Shown piece by piece: positions 34,480 to 43,629 of a stretch of DNA of 64,000 bases. The notes beneath the pieces were generated by a model that worked only from the letters and a program-made list of their open reading frames with translations, was not told where the DNA came from and did no database searches. Position 1 is the first letter of the stretch; every line of letters starts with the position of its first letter. The stretch is taken from assembly GCF_018332655.1 (NCBI RefSeq), contig NZ_BOQL01000026.1, forward strand, positions 355,684 through 419,683. The letters run 5' to 3'. The stretch comes from Actinoplanes auranticolor (GTDB lineage Bacteria > Actinomycetota > Actinomycetes > Mycobacteriales > Micromonosporaceae). A program made the position numbers and the translations under genes.

Positions 34480-36798
34480 TCAGCGGGCGCCGGGGGGCAG
34501 CTGCGCCTGCATCGCCGCCATCAGCTCCACGCTGGTGAACGGCTTCTCCAGCAGGTGCACGTCGGCGCTGAGCGTGCCATGGGTGGTCAGCACCGGCTGG
34601 GCGTATCCGGACATGAACAGCACCCGGGTCTCCGGGCGTTCCGCCATGACCGCCGCGGCCACGTCCCTGCCCAGCATCCCCGGCATGATCACGTCGGTGA
34701 GCAGCAGGTCGATCCGGTGCGGGTACGCCTTGGCGCGCCGCAGCGCCTGCACGCCGTCGGCCGCGGTCAGCACGGTGTAGCCGGCCCGCAGCAGGATGCG
34801 CTCGGTCACCTCGCGCAGGGCGTCCTCGTCCTCGACGACCAGGACGGTGATGCCGTGACCGTCGACGACGGCGGGTGGCTGCTGGGTGGACTCGGCCGTC
34901 ACCGCGGTGTCGGTGACCGGCATCAGCACCGTGATGGTGGTGCCCAGGCCGGTCTCGGAGTAGATCTGCACCGTGCCGCCGGCCTGGGTGATGATGCCGT
35001 AGACGGTGGCCAGGCCCAGCCCGGTGCCCTGGCCGCTGGGCTTGGTGGTGAAGAACGGGTCGAAGGCCCGGTCGATGACGTCCTTCGGCATCCCCGTACC
35101 GGTGTCGGACACCCGGATGCGCACGTAGCGGCCGGGGATCGGGCCGGAGCGGCCGGCCGCGTGGTCGGCGTCGACGGCCACCGCGGCCGTGTCGATGGTC
35201 AGGTGCCCGCCCCCGGGCATCGCGTCGCGGGCGTTGACCGCGAGGTTGACCAGCACCTGTTCGAGCTGTCCGGGGTCGGCCATCACGGCGGGCAGGCCGG
35301 GAGCGGTCCGGACGGCCAGGGTGATGTGCTCGCCGATCGAGCGCCGCAACATCTGGTGCACCTCGGTGACCACGGTGTTGACGTCCAGCGCCCGGGGGCG
35401 GATCACCTCCCGGCGGGCGAAGGACAGCAGCTGGTGGGTCAGGTCGCTGCCGCGGCGGGCGGCCCGGGCGATCTGCTCGGCGTCCTTGGCCAACGGGGTG
35501 CCGGCGCTGTCCTCGACGATGAACGCGGCGTAGTTGAGGATGACGGCGAGCAGGTTGTTGAAGTCGTGCGCGACGCCGCCGGCGAGCTGTCCCAGGCTCT
35601 CCAGCCGCTGGGTGCGCTGAAAGCGGGCTTCCATCTTCTGCTGCTCGGCCTCCGCGCGCAGGGCCTGCTGCTCGGCCTCGACGGCGAGCCGGTCGGTGAT
35701 GTCGCGGACGGCGGCCACGACGATCAGCCCGTCGCCGGTGTCCAGGGCACTGCAGGAGATGTCCACCGGCAGGTCGGTGCCGTCGCGGCGCCGGGCGGTC
35801 CGGGTCGCCCAGCCCTGTGTGGTGGCACCGGTGAGGCGCTCGGTGTCCAGCGGGGTGGAGTCGCCGCCGGTGCGCAGCACGGCCGAGGCCGCGGGCAGGC
35901 CGTCGGGCAGCAGCCGCCGGACGGCCATGTGGGTCAGGTCGTGCCGGGGGTAGCCGAACATCCGCTCCGCCTCGGCGTTGACCAGCACGACGGAACCGGC
36001 GGCGTCCACCCCGAGCAGCGCGTCCGGGGCCGCGTCGAGCACCGCCTGGACCCGCGCCTCGGCCTGCTCCCGGTCGCTGATGTCGCGGGCCGTGGCGGTC
36101 ACCCCGACGATCGCGCCGGTCGCGTCGCGCAGCGGGGAGACCAGCAGCGACACCGCGATGGCCGACCCGTCCGCGTGCCGCCGGTAGGTGCGGTACCGGT
36201 CCATCCGGCCACCGAGACGGACCAGCGCCAGCACCTCGTCCTCGTCCACCCGCCGGTCGTCGGGGATGATCCGGTGCACGGGGGAGCCGACCATCTCCGC
36301 GGCGGTGTGGCCGTAGAGCAGTTCCGCGCCCGGGTTCCAGGTCAGCACCAGGCCGTCGAGGTCGGTGGTGACGATGGCGTCGTGCGACGACTGGACGATC
36401 GAGGCGAGCAGCGCCCGGGCCTGCTCGGCCTCGCGGTGGGCGGTGTCGTCGCGCAGCACGGCGGTCACGTACATCTCGCCGCCGGGCGCGGTCACCGCGG
36501 CCAGCGACACCTCGACCGGGAAGACACTGCCGTCACACCGCCGGCCGCGCAGCGGCAGGCGCCGTAGCGGGGGATGGGCACTGGCCAGGTAGCCGGACCG
36601 GTGCTGCGCGTGCACGGCCCGGATCTCGTCCGGTACGAGCTCGTCCACCGAGCGGCCCGCCAGCTTCCGCTCGGGATAGCCGAACATGCCGTGCGCGCGC
36701 CGGTTGGCCAGCGCGATCGTGCCGTCGGCGGCCACGATGATGACCGCGTCGGGTGCCTCCTCGACGAGCAGGCCGGTGAGGGACTCCAGCGCCTCCAC
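34480..36798 (-). CDS. Hybrid histidine kinase: three PAS domains, HisKA, HATPase, receiver
   Basis: The 772-residue soluble kinase has PAS domains at about 6-120, 128-245 and 248-370, a linking coiled coil rich in Glu/Gln (370-395), a HisKA domain with His411 in AGGVAHDFNNLLAVI, HATPase motifs (VNLAVNARDAMPGGG; GTGLGLATVYGI) and a C-terminal receiver with Asp702 in LLLTDVIMPGM. The third PAS repeats SGYPRHDL and MFGY-type sequences of the first. No membrane segment; signals are probably redox or energy. There is no separate DNA-binding partner next door, so the phosphate may pass to another protein. Confidence 0.93.
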   Translation of the reverse strand: MEALESLTGLLVEEAPDAVIIVAADGTIALANRRAHGMFGYPERKLAGRSVDELVPDEIRAVHAQHRSGYLASAHPPLRRLPLRGRRCDGSVFPVEVSLAAVTAPGGEMYVTAVLRDDTAHREAEQARALLASIVQSSHDAIVTTDLDGLVLTWNPGAELLYGHTAAEMVGSPVHRIIPDDRRVDEDEVLALVRLGGRMDRYRTYRRHADGSAIAVSLLVSPLRDATGAIVGVTATARDISDREQAEARVQAVLDAAPDALLGVDAAGSVVLVNAEAERMFGYPRHDLTHMAVRRLLPDGLPAASAVLRTGGDSTPLDTERLTGATTQGWATRTARRRDGTDLPVDISCSALDTGDGLIVVAAVRDITDRLAVEAEQQALRAEAEQQKMEARFQRTQRLESLGQLAGGVAHDFNNLLAVILNYAAFIVEDSAGTPLAKDAEQIARAARRGSDLTHQLLSFARREVIRPRALDVNTVVTEVHQMLRRSIGEHITLAVRTAPGLPAVMADPGQLEQVLVNLAVNARDAMPGGGHLTIDTAAVAVDADHAAGRSGPIPGRYVRIRVSDTGTGMPKDVIDRAFDPFFTTKPSGQGTGLGLATVYGIITQAGGTVQIYSETGLGTTITVLMPVTDTAVTAESTQQPPAVVDGHGITVLVVEDEDALREVTERILLRAGYTVLTAADGVQALRRAKAYPHRIDLLLTDVIMPGMLGRDVAAAVMAERPETRVLFMSGYAQPVLTTHGTLSADVHLLEKPFTSVELMAAMQAQLPPGAR

Positions 36799-36909
36799 AA
36801 GTCCCCCGATCCGCCCGGTTCTCGGCCCGCACGCGCGACACCCAACGTAAGATCAGGGACGGCCGAGAGGGGCGAGGTTCTTCGAATCGCTCCCGTTCCG
36901 GGAGGCGAC

Positions 36910-37716
36910 ATGGGTGAGCCGGCGCCGCTTCCGGCGGGCATCGACCCGAACCGGCCCAGTCCGGCCCGGATGTACGACTACTTCCTCGGCGGCACCCACA
37001 ACTTCGCCGCCGACCGCGCCGTCGCGGACCGGGCCGTCGAGCTGGTGCCCGATGTGCCGCGGATCGCCCGGGCGAACCGGGCCTTCCTGGGCCGCGCCGT
37101 CCGCTTCGCCGCGGGCCGCGGCATCCGGCAGTTCCTGGACCTCGGCTCGGGCATCCCCACGGCGGACCCGGTGCACGAGACCGCGAGGGCGATCCGGCCG
37201 GATGCCCGCGTCGCCTACGTCGACCGCGAACCGACCGCGGTGCTGCACGCCCGGGCGATCCTCGGCGACGATCCGGCAACGGTAGTGCTCCAGGCCGACC
37301 TGCGGCGCAGCCGCGAGCTGCTCGACGATCCGGCCCTGCGCGCCGTGATCGACCTCGCCGAGCCGGTATGCGTGCTGATGGTGGCGGTGCTGCACTTCCT
37401 GCCGGACGGCCCGGAGCTGACCCGGGCGCTGCGGCACTACCACGACGCGGTGGTCCCGGGCAGTGTCCTCGCCGTCACCCACGTCACGGCCGGCTCCCGT
37501 CGGGAGCAGCTCGACCGCTTCGCGGATCTCTACCAACGCACCGGCACGCCCCTGGTCATGCGCGACCGGGCGGAGCTGGCGGCGCTGCTCGACGGCTGGG
37601 AACGGGTCGCGCCGGGGATCGTGCACAGCCCGGAGTGGCACCCGTACCCCGGCACGGCGCCGGTGGCCGATCCGGCCTCGTTCGCCACGCTGGCCGGGGT
37701 GTTCGTGCGGGCCTGA
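36910..37716 (+). CDS. DUF574 family SAM-dependent methyltransferase (Methyltransf_19), copy 1
   Basis: The 268-residue protein starts with ARMYDYFLGGTHNFAADR, the hallmark of the actinomycete DUF574 family; the SAM site follows in FLDLGSGIPT and VAYVDREPTAV. ATG 36910 sits 8 bases after GGAGG (36901-36905). The gene is divergent from the hybrid kinase. A second family member is at 50647, next to an XRE regulator. Substrates of this family are unknown. Confidence 0.92.
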   Translation: MGEPAPLPAGIDPNRPSPARMYDYFLGGTHNFAADRAVADRAVELVPDVPRIARANRAFLGRAVRFAAGRGIRQFLDLGSGIPTADPVHETARAIRPDARVAYVDREPTAVLHARAILGDDPATVVLQADLRRSRELLDDPALRAVIDLAEPVCVLMVAVLHFLPDGPELTRALRHYHDAVVPGSVLAVTHVTAGSRREQLDRFADLYQRTGTPLVMRDRAELAALLDGWERVAPGIVHSPEWHPYPGTAPVADPASFATLAGVFVRA

Positions 37717-37833
37717 GCCGGGCCGGGCGGTCCGCGGTGAGGGCCGGGGCCGGCGGTCCCGGTATCCTGCATCCGCGTAGCCACGGCTGGTTCACCGGGC
37801 CGCTCCGGCGCGCGCCTGCGGAGGGAGCGGCCC

Positions 37834-38346
37834 GTGGCCGAGGACGTCGAGCCCCTGAACCGGTCCGGCACCTTCTCCGGGCGGCGCCGGCTCGCTGCCG
37901 TCCTGGGCGCGGCCGCGGTGGTCCTCGCCGTCGGCGTGCCGGTGGCCCTGGCCGGCCGGCCCAGCTCCGGCCCGTCGGCCCCCGGGGCCGGGGGCCCGCC
38001 GTCGCCCCCGCCGGTCGTCGAGCAGTCGGCCGGTGCGCCGCTCGGCACGCCGGTCCCCGGGCAGGTGAAGGGCCACCCGGACGACGACGGCTGCCCCGTG
38101 ACCGCGCCGCGCCTGCTGGAGGTCCTACGCGCCAGCGACCGCTACCAGCACCTGGCCGCCACCGGCGGTCTCGGCGACGTCGACTGCTACGACAGCTACG
38201 CCCTGGCGCGCACCCGGTCCGGCGACGCCGACCCGGCGACGGTGGTCTTCCGCTACTCGCAGCTGACCGAGACCTGGCAGGCCGTCGCCGGTGCCTGCGC
38301 CGACGTCCCCGAGGCGGTCCGCGCCCACCTGCGACGCTGCCGCTGA
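37834..38346 (+). CDS. Hypothetical membrane-anchored protein
   Basis: The 170-residue protein has one TM helix (about 18-40), a Pro/Ser/Gly-rich linker (42-80) and a small exported domain with three Cys (DGCPV, DCYDSYA, GACADVP). The ribosome site GGAGGGAGCGG precedes the GTG start at 37834. No family recognised. It converges with the decarboxylase gene 7 bases away. Confidence 0.65.
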   Translation: MAEDVEPLNRSGTFSGRRRLAAVLGAAAVVLAVGVPVALAGRPSSGPSAPGAGGPPSPPPVVEQSAGAPLGTPVPGQVKGHPDDDGCPVTAPRLLEVLRASDRYQHLAATGGLGDVDCYDSYALARTRSGDADPATVVFRYSQLTETWQAVAGACADVPEAVRAHLRRCR

Positions 38347-38352
38347 CGTGCC

Positions 38353-39495
38353 TCAGGTCAGCACGACGTGGGGCTTGGCGAAGCCGTTGAAACGGGAGGC
38401 GTACACGGTCGTGTAGGCGCCGGCGGATCCGATGAACAGCTCGTCGCCCTCGCGCAGGTCCGCTGACAGGGGCACATTCCTGGCGTACGTGTCCTGGCCG
38501 TCGCAGGTCGGGCCGGTGATGTGCCAGGATCGCCGGCCGGCCGAGCCGCGCGCGTCCCAGATCGGGTAGCGCAGGTCGCCGCCGGACTCGAGCACCTCCA
38601 TCATCCCGTTGAAGACACCCAGGTCGGTGTGCAGCCACCAGCCCGACGGCCGGCGCGCGACGCCGATGATCCGGCAGCGGAAGGTCCCGGCCTCGGCGAC
38701 CAGGCACCGGCCCGGCTCGGCGAAGACCTCCACCGGGTACGGCAGCTGGGCGATCCCGGCGGCGGCGGCCCGGCCGAACGCGGCCAGCGAGGGCACGGGC
38801 CGGTCGTAGACGGCCGGGAACCCGCCGCCCAGGTCGACCATCTGCAGCTTGATGCCGTGGCTGACGAGTCTGGCCAGGACGGTGTGCACGTCCTCCAGCG
38901 GCCCGGTGAGGGCGGCCGGGGTCAGCGACTGCGACCCGATGTGGAAGGTGATGCCGTACGGCACCAGCCCGAGCGTGCGCGCGCGCACGAGCAGCTCGAT
39001 CGCGCCCGGCACGTCCACGCCGAACTTGCCCTCGCTGGGCACCAGGCTGGTGCGGTCGCCCGTGGACAGCCGGGCGTAGACGCAGCTGCCCGGGGCCTCC
39101 TCGGCCACCCGTTCGAGCTCGTCCTGGGAGTCCACCGAGAACCGGTAGACGCCGGCGCGGGCGGCTCCGCGGGTCTGTTCGCGGGCGCGTACCGGATTGC
39201 TGAAGAGCAGATCCTGGCCGCGGACGCCGAGCGACCGCAGAATGCCCACTTCGTCCACCGAGGCGACCTCGAAACGGGCGCCCGCGGCGTGCAGCACCCG
39301 CAGCACCCCGGGGTCGGTATTGCATTTGGTCGCGAAGAATGGACGAACGTTCGGGAATGCGTTCTTGAATTCTTCGACGGCGGCGGCTATACGCGTGGCT
39401 TTCATCTCGAGGACAGGCACCCCGGAAACGGGGCGGGGGGCTTGCGGACCGGCCGGCGGATCGGCTACCGCGGGGCCGGGAGGGAAAGTGCGCAA
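38353..39495 (-). CDS. PLP-dependent type III ornithine/lysine decarboxylase-like enzyme
   Basis: The 380-residue protein shows the alanine-racemase-fold decarboxylase pattern: PLP Lys57 in FFATKCNTDP, FHIGSQ, VDLGGGFP, the phosphate-binding AEPGRCLV and the catalytic Cys in GPTCDGQD. The N-terminal 28 residues are a Pro-rich tail. It resembles eukaryotic-type ODC more than DAPDC and would make putrescine or cadaverine. The start is a TTG at 39493-39495 preceded by AAGGGGA; no ATG or GTG fits the homology. Confidence 0.9.
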   Translation of the reverse strand: MRTFPPGPAVADPPAGPQAPRPVSGVPVLEMKATRIAAAVEEFKNAFPNVRPFFATKCNTDPGVLRVLHAAGARFEVASVDEVGILRSLGVRGQDLLFSNPVRAREQTRGAARAGVYRFSVDSQDELERVAEEAPGSCVYARLSTGDRTSLVPSEGKFGVDVPGAIELLVRARTLGLVPYGITFHIGSQSLTPAALTGPLEDVHTVLARLVSHGIKLQMVDLGGGFPAVYDRPVPSLAAFGRAAAAGIAQLPYPVEVFAEPGRCLVAEAGTFRCRIIGVARRPSGWWLHTDLGVFNGMMEVLESGGDLRYPIWDARGSAGRRSWHITGPTCDGQDTYARNVPLSADLREGDELFIGSAGAYTTVYASRFNGFAKPHVVLT

Positions 39496-39797
39496 CGGGG
39501 ATCCCCTTCACGCTGGGTGACAGCTCCGCTGCTCAGCGTACACCTCAGGGGTGGGGCCGGTGAATACCGCGATCGCCGCCGGATCCGTCCACAGCGGAGT
39601 ATTTGCAGGTCACGGCCGATAACACAGGTTCGGGGCGCCCTGAGTGGGGCGCCCCGAACCGGCTCTACCTCAAGGTCCCGATCGTGCGCAACGATTCGGC
39701 CGGCGCAGACGTTTCACTATCTTGAAACGGATCTTGCCGTTCGGGAAGTTGACGTTGATTGACTACTTCCCATCGTTGCGCACCTATCGGTAACCTC
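39496..39797. other. Intergenic region between the decarboxylase and DUF397 genes
   Basis: This 302-base gap holds a strong hairpin (39627-39660) and, on either side, no convincing gene. On the decarboxylase side ACGCTG and CAGCGT form an arm pair at about 39510-39540 that could be a leader structure. The strand-specific ribosome site of the decarboxylase is at its end. Confidence 0.5.
39627..39660 (-). terminator. Strong hairpin downstream of the DUF397 gene
   Basis: GGTTCGGGGCGCCC and GGGCGCCCCGAACC form a perfect 14-bp stem with a 6-base loop (TGAGTG). It lies about 140 bases after the DUF397 stop and 130 bases before the decarboxylase start, both on the minus strand. It probably ends the XRE/DUF397 message. 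It has no U-tract. Confidence 0.6.
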
Positions 39798-40013
39798 TCA
39801 TCTGTTGTTATCGAACTCGCCGTCCTTTGCCGAGTGAACAAACTCGGCCCAGTCCGACGGGTTGAAGATGAGAGCTGGACCCGTAGGGTTCTTGCTGTCG
39901 CGTACGGCGACAACTGTGTCGAGGAATGCGACCTCGACACAGTTGTTGCCACCGTTTCCGTTGCTACGACTGCTTTTCTTCCAGACGGCAGCGTCGAGAT
40001 GGTGCGCAGGCAT
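39798..40013 (-). CDS. DUF397 domain-containing small protein
   Basis: This 71-residue protein is one DUF397 domain: VWKKSSRSNGNGGNNCVEVA, then AVRDSKNPTGPALIFNPSDW. DUF397 proteins are small, actinomycete-specific and nearly always paired with an XRE-DUF5753 regulator, as here (40088-40936, 74 bases upstream on the same strand). ATG 40013 has GGGAGG 8 bases before it and is preferred over GTG 40022. A large inverted repeat lies within the coding sequence. Confidence 0.93.
   Translation of the reverse strand: MPAHHLDAAVWKKSSRSNGNGGNNCVEVAFLDTVVAVRDSKNPTGPALIFNPSDWAEFVHSAKDGEFDNNR
39906..39950. repeat. Intragenic 19-bp inverted repeat in the DUF397 gene
   Basis: CAACTGTGTCGAGG and CCTCGACACAGTTG are perfect 14-bp arms around 7 bases (39911-39924 and 39932-39945). 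The match continues to 19 bp per arm with one G:T pair. It encodes the conserved NNCVEVAFLDTVVAV stretch, so the mRNA can fold into a strong hairpin in the middle of the gene. Coding constraint may explain it, yet the size is striking. Confidence 0.6.
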
Positions 40014-40087
40014 GCCAAGCACCTCCCTTCAATATGCGGTTGTCGTTCTCCCTGCACGGGTTCGTGCAGGCATTCGGTGGTTCCGGC

Positions 40088-40936
40088 CTATCCGCGAAGC
40101 AGGCCCTCGATCAGCTTGATGGACAAGCGGGGATCGAGGGCTTTGGCGCTCAGTCGCTCGAACTCGTCACGGTAGCGGGCGACCTCTGAATGTTGCTCTT
40201 CGTAGTAGTCGCCCGCAAGACCCTCTAGGTAAACTACATCCAAATGAGTGGTCTCCCGGAACGCCAAAAGCGCTGCTGAGCCGCCCAGGAAGGGGTGTTC
40301 GCCGGCATCGAAGGGGAGAATTTTCAACGTCACCGTCGGTAATTGCGCGGTTTCAATCAGGTGCTTCAGCTGCTCGTCCATGACATCCGGGCCGCCGATG
40401 ACCCGTCGCACCACGGATTCGTCGACCAGGGCGAGGAGTTCCAGTGGATTCGTAGCCCGCAGCCGGCCCTGCCGCTTGAGCCGCAGCGCGACCCGGCGGT
40501 CGACCAGGTGCTGGGGATCCTGCGCCCGGCCCGTGCGCATGAGCGCGCGGATGTACGCCTCCGTCTGCAGTAGACCCGGCAGCACGATGGGTTCCCAGGC
40601 CAGCAGGGTCGACGCCTCCGCCTCCAGGCCCACGAAGTTGCCCGGGCGCATGATGTCCCGGTAGTCGGTCCACCAGGTGCGCTCGCGCGACATCCGGGCC
40701 AGCGCCATCAGCGCCTCGCGGTAGTTCTCGTCCTGCACGCCGTAGAGGGTCAGCAGGTCCTTGACGTCGCGGGCGGTCACCGCCACGCGCGCGGTCTCGA
40801 TCCTGGTCACCTTGGCCGCGTGCCACTCGAAATGGCGCCCCACGGTCTCCTGGGTCAGGCCGGCTTCCTCGCGGCACCGCTTCAATTCCGCGCCCAGTCG
40901 GCGTCGTCGCAGTGTCGGGCCCTCGTCAGTGGACAC
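40088..40936 (-). CDS. XRE family regulator with DUF5753 domain, copy 1
   Basis: The 282-residue protein has an N-terminal HTH (LGAELKRCREEAGLTQETVG, then KVTRIETARVAV) and a C-terminal DUF5753 domain with TWWTDYRDIMRPGNFVGLEA, VLPGLLQTEAYIRALM and TLKILPFDAGEHPFL. GTG at 40934-40936. It is divergent from the GPP34 gene across 219 bases of moderately AT-rich DNA and co-oriented with DUF397, the standard partner. Such pairs regulate development or antibiotic genes in Streptomyces, or behave like toxin-antitoxin modules; the role here is unknown. Confidence 0.92.
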   Translation of the reverse strand: MSTDEGPTLRRRRLGAELKRCREEAGLTQETVGRHFEWHAAKVTRIETARVAVTARDVKDLLTLYGVQDENYREALMALARMSRERTWWTDYRDIMRPGNFVGLEAEASTLLAWEPIVLPGLLQTEAYIRALMRTGRAQDPQHLVDRRVALRLKRQGRLRATNPLELLALVDESVVRRVIGGPDVMDEQLKHLIETAQLPTVTLKILPFDAGEHPFLGGSAALLAFRETTHLDVVYLEGLAGDYYEEQHSEVARYRDEFERLSAKALDPRLSIKLIEGLLRG

Positions 40937-41155
40937 GGCCGCCCCCTCGGTCCTCGGGAATGGGATTCACTTTGGCATCCACGTCTGGCGCCGGACCCAT
41001 CCTCCGGCAAAAAAATCACGACGTGATTCCGAGTCTAGTACTTCTTGTGTTGACCTTAGCGCCGGGTACATGATGCACCGGACAGGGAGTTAGTGCGGTC
41101 TATACAGGCAGTTGTCCCTGACGAATCCCAGGTCGATGTTCTAGGGAGTGGCGGC

Positions 41156-41794
41156 GTGCTGGCTGACCAGTTCTATTTGATCGCTCACGAGGACCGGACC
41201 GGCCGTTCGCGGCTGCATCCGCGGGCCACCGGCATCGGATTGGCCGCGTCGCTGCTGGGCGAGCTCATCCTCGACAACAAGATCCGGATCTTCGCGGGTG
41301 ATCTGGAGATCGTGAGCAACCAACCACCGCGCGACGGGCTCGACCACGCGGTCCTCGACCTCCTCATCGCCCAGCCGCAGCACCGCGACGTGCGGACGTG
41401 GCTGGCCTACCTCTCGCAGGACGCGGCGGTCCGGGTGGGGGAGCGGCTCGAGCGCTCGGGTGCGGTGGAGTCGGTGACCCGGCGGCGGATGCTGAGCACC
41501 CAGACCTTCTACATGCCCAACAACGAGCTGCAGCGCAACGCCGCGGCCTGGGCGCCCATGCGGCTGGCCAACATCCTGGTCCGCGGCCTCGACATGTCCA
41601 TCACCGACCGGGTGCTGGCCGGCCTCATCGCCGCCACCGGTCTGACCCGCCACGTGCTCTGGGACTTCGAGGCGCACCGGTCCGCGTTCTCGATCCTGCC
41701 CAACACCGTGGCGGCCCTGCCCGAGGACCTGCGCCAGCTCATCGAGCACACGGAGGCCAGTGTCGGGTCGGTCCTCGCCGTCGGCCGTCGGTGA
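41156..41794 (+). CDS. GPP34 (GOLPH3/VPS74-like) family protein
   Basis: The protein of 212 residues (from GTG 41156, after GGGAG) begins MLADQFYLIAHEDRTGR and shows GIGLAASLLGELILDNKIRI and the FYMPNNELQRNAAAW hairpin region, typical of actinomycete GPP34 proteins. Eukaryotic relatives bind phosphatidylinositol-4-phosphate; the bacterial role is not known. It is divergent from the XRE gene and lies 62 bases before the APC permease, so the two may share a message. Confidence 0.88.
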   Translation: MLADQFYLIAHEDRTGRSRLHPRATGIGLAASLLGELILDNKIRIFAGDLEIVSNQPPRDGLDHAVLDLLIAQPQHRDVRTWLAYLSQDAAVRVGERLERSGAVESVTRRRMLSTQTFYMPNNELQRNAAAWAPMRLANILVRGLDMSITDRVLAGLIAATGLTRHVLWDFEAHRSAFSILPNTVAALPEDLRQLIEHTEASVGSVLAVGRR

Positions 41795-41856
41795 GCTCTC
41801 GCGGGCGGCACCACCGCCGTCAGGACAACTTCGATCAATGGGCCGGGAGGCTGTTG

Positions 41857-43389
41857 ATGGCGCGTAAGGAACCCGCCGAGCCGGACATCATCTCCAGCGC
41901 ACTGGCGCGCAACCGGCTCGGCGTCCCGTCGGTGGTGTTCTTCGGAGTGGCGGGGGCCGCCCCGCTGACCGTCATCATCGGCGCGATCTCCGCCATCTAC
42001 GCGATCATCGGCAACACCGCGGTGCCCGTGGTCTACCTGGTCACCGCCGGGATCCTGTCCATCTTCACGGTGGGATTCGTGGCGATGAGCCGGCACATCG
42101 TCAACTCCGGTGCCTTCTACGCGTACATCAGCCATGGGCTGGGGCGGCTGGCCGGGGTGGGGGCGGCGTTCGTGGCGCTACCGGCGTACTCGCTGATGCA
42201 GATCGGTCTGTTCGGTCTGTTCGGCTCGGCGGCCTCGGACATCCTGGCGGCGTTCGGGCTCAAGGTCGGCTGGTTCGCCTGCGCGCTGGCCGCCTGGGCG
42301 GTCGTCTCGGTGCTGGGCCTGCTCTGGGTCGACCTCAGCGGCAAGGTGCTGGCGGTCCTGCTGATCGCCGAGATCAGCGTGGTGCTGATCTACGACGTGG
42401 TGATGATCGCCAACCCGGCGGGCGGCAGCGTCAGTTTCGCCACGCTCAACCCGGGACCGCTGTTCACCGCCGACGTCGGGCCCATGCTGGTGCTCGCCAT
42501 CGCCGGCTTCGTCGGCTTCGAGGCCACCGTCGTGCTCTCGGAGGAGGCCAAGGACCCCAAGCGGACCATCGCCCGGGCCACCCACCTGGCCGTCATCCTC
42601 GCCGGCCTGCTCTGCGGGCTGTCGGCGTGGGCGATGTCGGTGACCACCGGTCCGACCGGGGTGGTGGCGGCGGCCCAGGCCAACCGGACCGACATGGTCT
42701 TCGAGCTGGTCGCGCCGCACGTGCCGGGGATCCTCGTCGACATCGGCTACATCCTGTTCATGACCAGCGTCTTCGCCGCGCTGCTGGCGTTCCACGCCGC
42801 GGTGGCCCGCTACCAGTTCGCGCTCGGGCGTGAGGGTGTGCTGCCCGCCGCCTATGGACGGACGCATCCGCGTACCGGTGCGCCGTTGCTGGGCTCGATC
42901 ACCCAGAGCGTGCTCGCCATCGGTGTGCTCTCGGCCTACGCCGTGGCCGGCCTGGAACCGCTGTTCTACGTGTTCGCCTGGCTGACCACGATCGGCGGGC
43001 TCGGGGTGCTGTTCCTGATGTGGAGCGCATCGTTCGCGGTGCTCGCGTTCTTCGTCCGCAACCGCGGCCGGGAGAACGTCTGGCGCTCGCAGATCGCCCC
43101 GCTGATCGCCTTCCTGCTGCTCAGCGCCGTCCTCGGGATCACCATCATCGGGTTCGGCGAGCTCCTGCAGGTCTCCGGCGACTCGCCCTTCCAATGGCTG
43201 GTCCCGGTGCTCTACTGCGGGGTCGCGGCGATCGGCGTCGGCTGGGCGCTGGTCATGCGGGCCGCGCGGCCCGAGGCGTACGCGGCCATCGGCCGGGGCG
43301 TGGACGGCCGGACCATCGCGTTACCGGAAGGGCCCCCGTCGACCAAAGGGTCACATGAACCGGTGGGGGCCCGCGGATACCACTACTGA
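41857..43389 (+). CDS. APC-family amino acid permease
   Basis: The 510-residue protein has 12 or so TM helices. GVPSVVFFGVAGAAPLTVII is the first-TM motif of APC carriers (G-x-x-G), SGAFYAYISHGLGR the TM2-3 loop and EEAKDPKRTIARATH the inward loop after TM6. GGGAGG precedes the ATG at 41857. A hydrophilic tail of about 30 residues ends it. Probable substrates are amino acids or polyamines; the decarboxylase upstream (38353) may be a functional partner, but that is only a guess. Confidence 0.9.
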   Translation: MARKEPAEPDIISSALARNRLGVPSVVFFGVAGAAPLTVIIGAISAIYAIIGNTAVPVVYLVTAGILSIFTVGFVAMSRHIVNSGAFYAYISHGLGRLAGVGAAFVALPAYSLMQIGLFGLFGSAASDILAAFGLKVGWFACALAAWAVVSVLGLLWVDLSGKVLAVLLIAEISVVLIYDVVMIANPAGGSVSFATLNPGPLFTADVGPMLVLAIAGFVGFEATVVLSEEAKDPKRTIARATHLAVILAGLLCGLSAWAMSVTTGPTGVVAAAQANRTDMVFELVAPHVPGILVDIGYILFMTSVFAALLAFHAAVARYQFALGREGVLPAAYGRTHPRTGAPLLGSITQSVLAIGVLSAYAVAGLEPLFYVFAWLTTIGGLGVLFLMWSASFAVLAFFVRNRGRENVWRSQIAPLIAFLLLSAVLGITIIGFGELLQVSGDSPFQWLVPVLYCGVAAIGVGWALVMRAARPEAYAAIGRGVDGRTIALPEGPPSTKGSHEPVGARGYHY

Positions 43390-43436
43390 ACCCGAACCCA
43401 CGGAAGGAGACCAGGCGACGGAAGGAGACGGCTCAG

Positions 43437-43616
43437 GTGACCGACGACGGCCGGAAGCCACGGACCGGTGACTCCGTGGCGCCCGGCCGGACGGTGGTAG
43501 TAGGCCGGCGGACGCTCCCTGCGGCGTACCTCGAAGTGACAGCTCCGAGGTTTCGGCAGCGCCGCGGTGGAGCGTCAGCCCGCCCAGCTCGTGCGAAGGA
43601 GATGCTTATGGCGTGA
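43437..43616 (+). CDS. Possible small basic protein (59 residues)
   Basis: A GTG-started frame encodes a 59-residue Arg/Pro-rich product (about 13 Arg) that ends just before the convergent GNAT gene. Two identical 12-base copies of ACGGAAGGAGAC (43400-43411 and 43418-43429) precede it, the second being a good ribosome site. No homologue is known to me. It may instead be non-coding leader or decay. It sits after the APC permease and might be its last cistron. Confidence 0.3.
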   Translation: MTDDGRKPRTGDSVAPGRTVVVGRRTLPAAYLEVTAPRFRQRRGGASARPARAKEMLMA

Positions 43617-43629
43617 TGTCCGGAGACCC

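Noticed and set aside
39759..40175. Plus-strand frame over the DUF397 gene that also contains NCVE and LDTVVA strings
   Set aside because: The likeness arises from the inverted repeat at 39906-39950 reading similarly on both strands; the rest has no DUF397 pattern.
43601..43616. AAGGAGATGCTTATGGCGTGA as the start of a further gene
   Set aside because: The ATG is followed after one codon by a stop.
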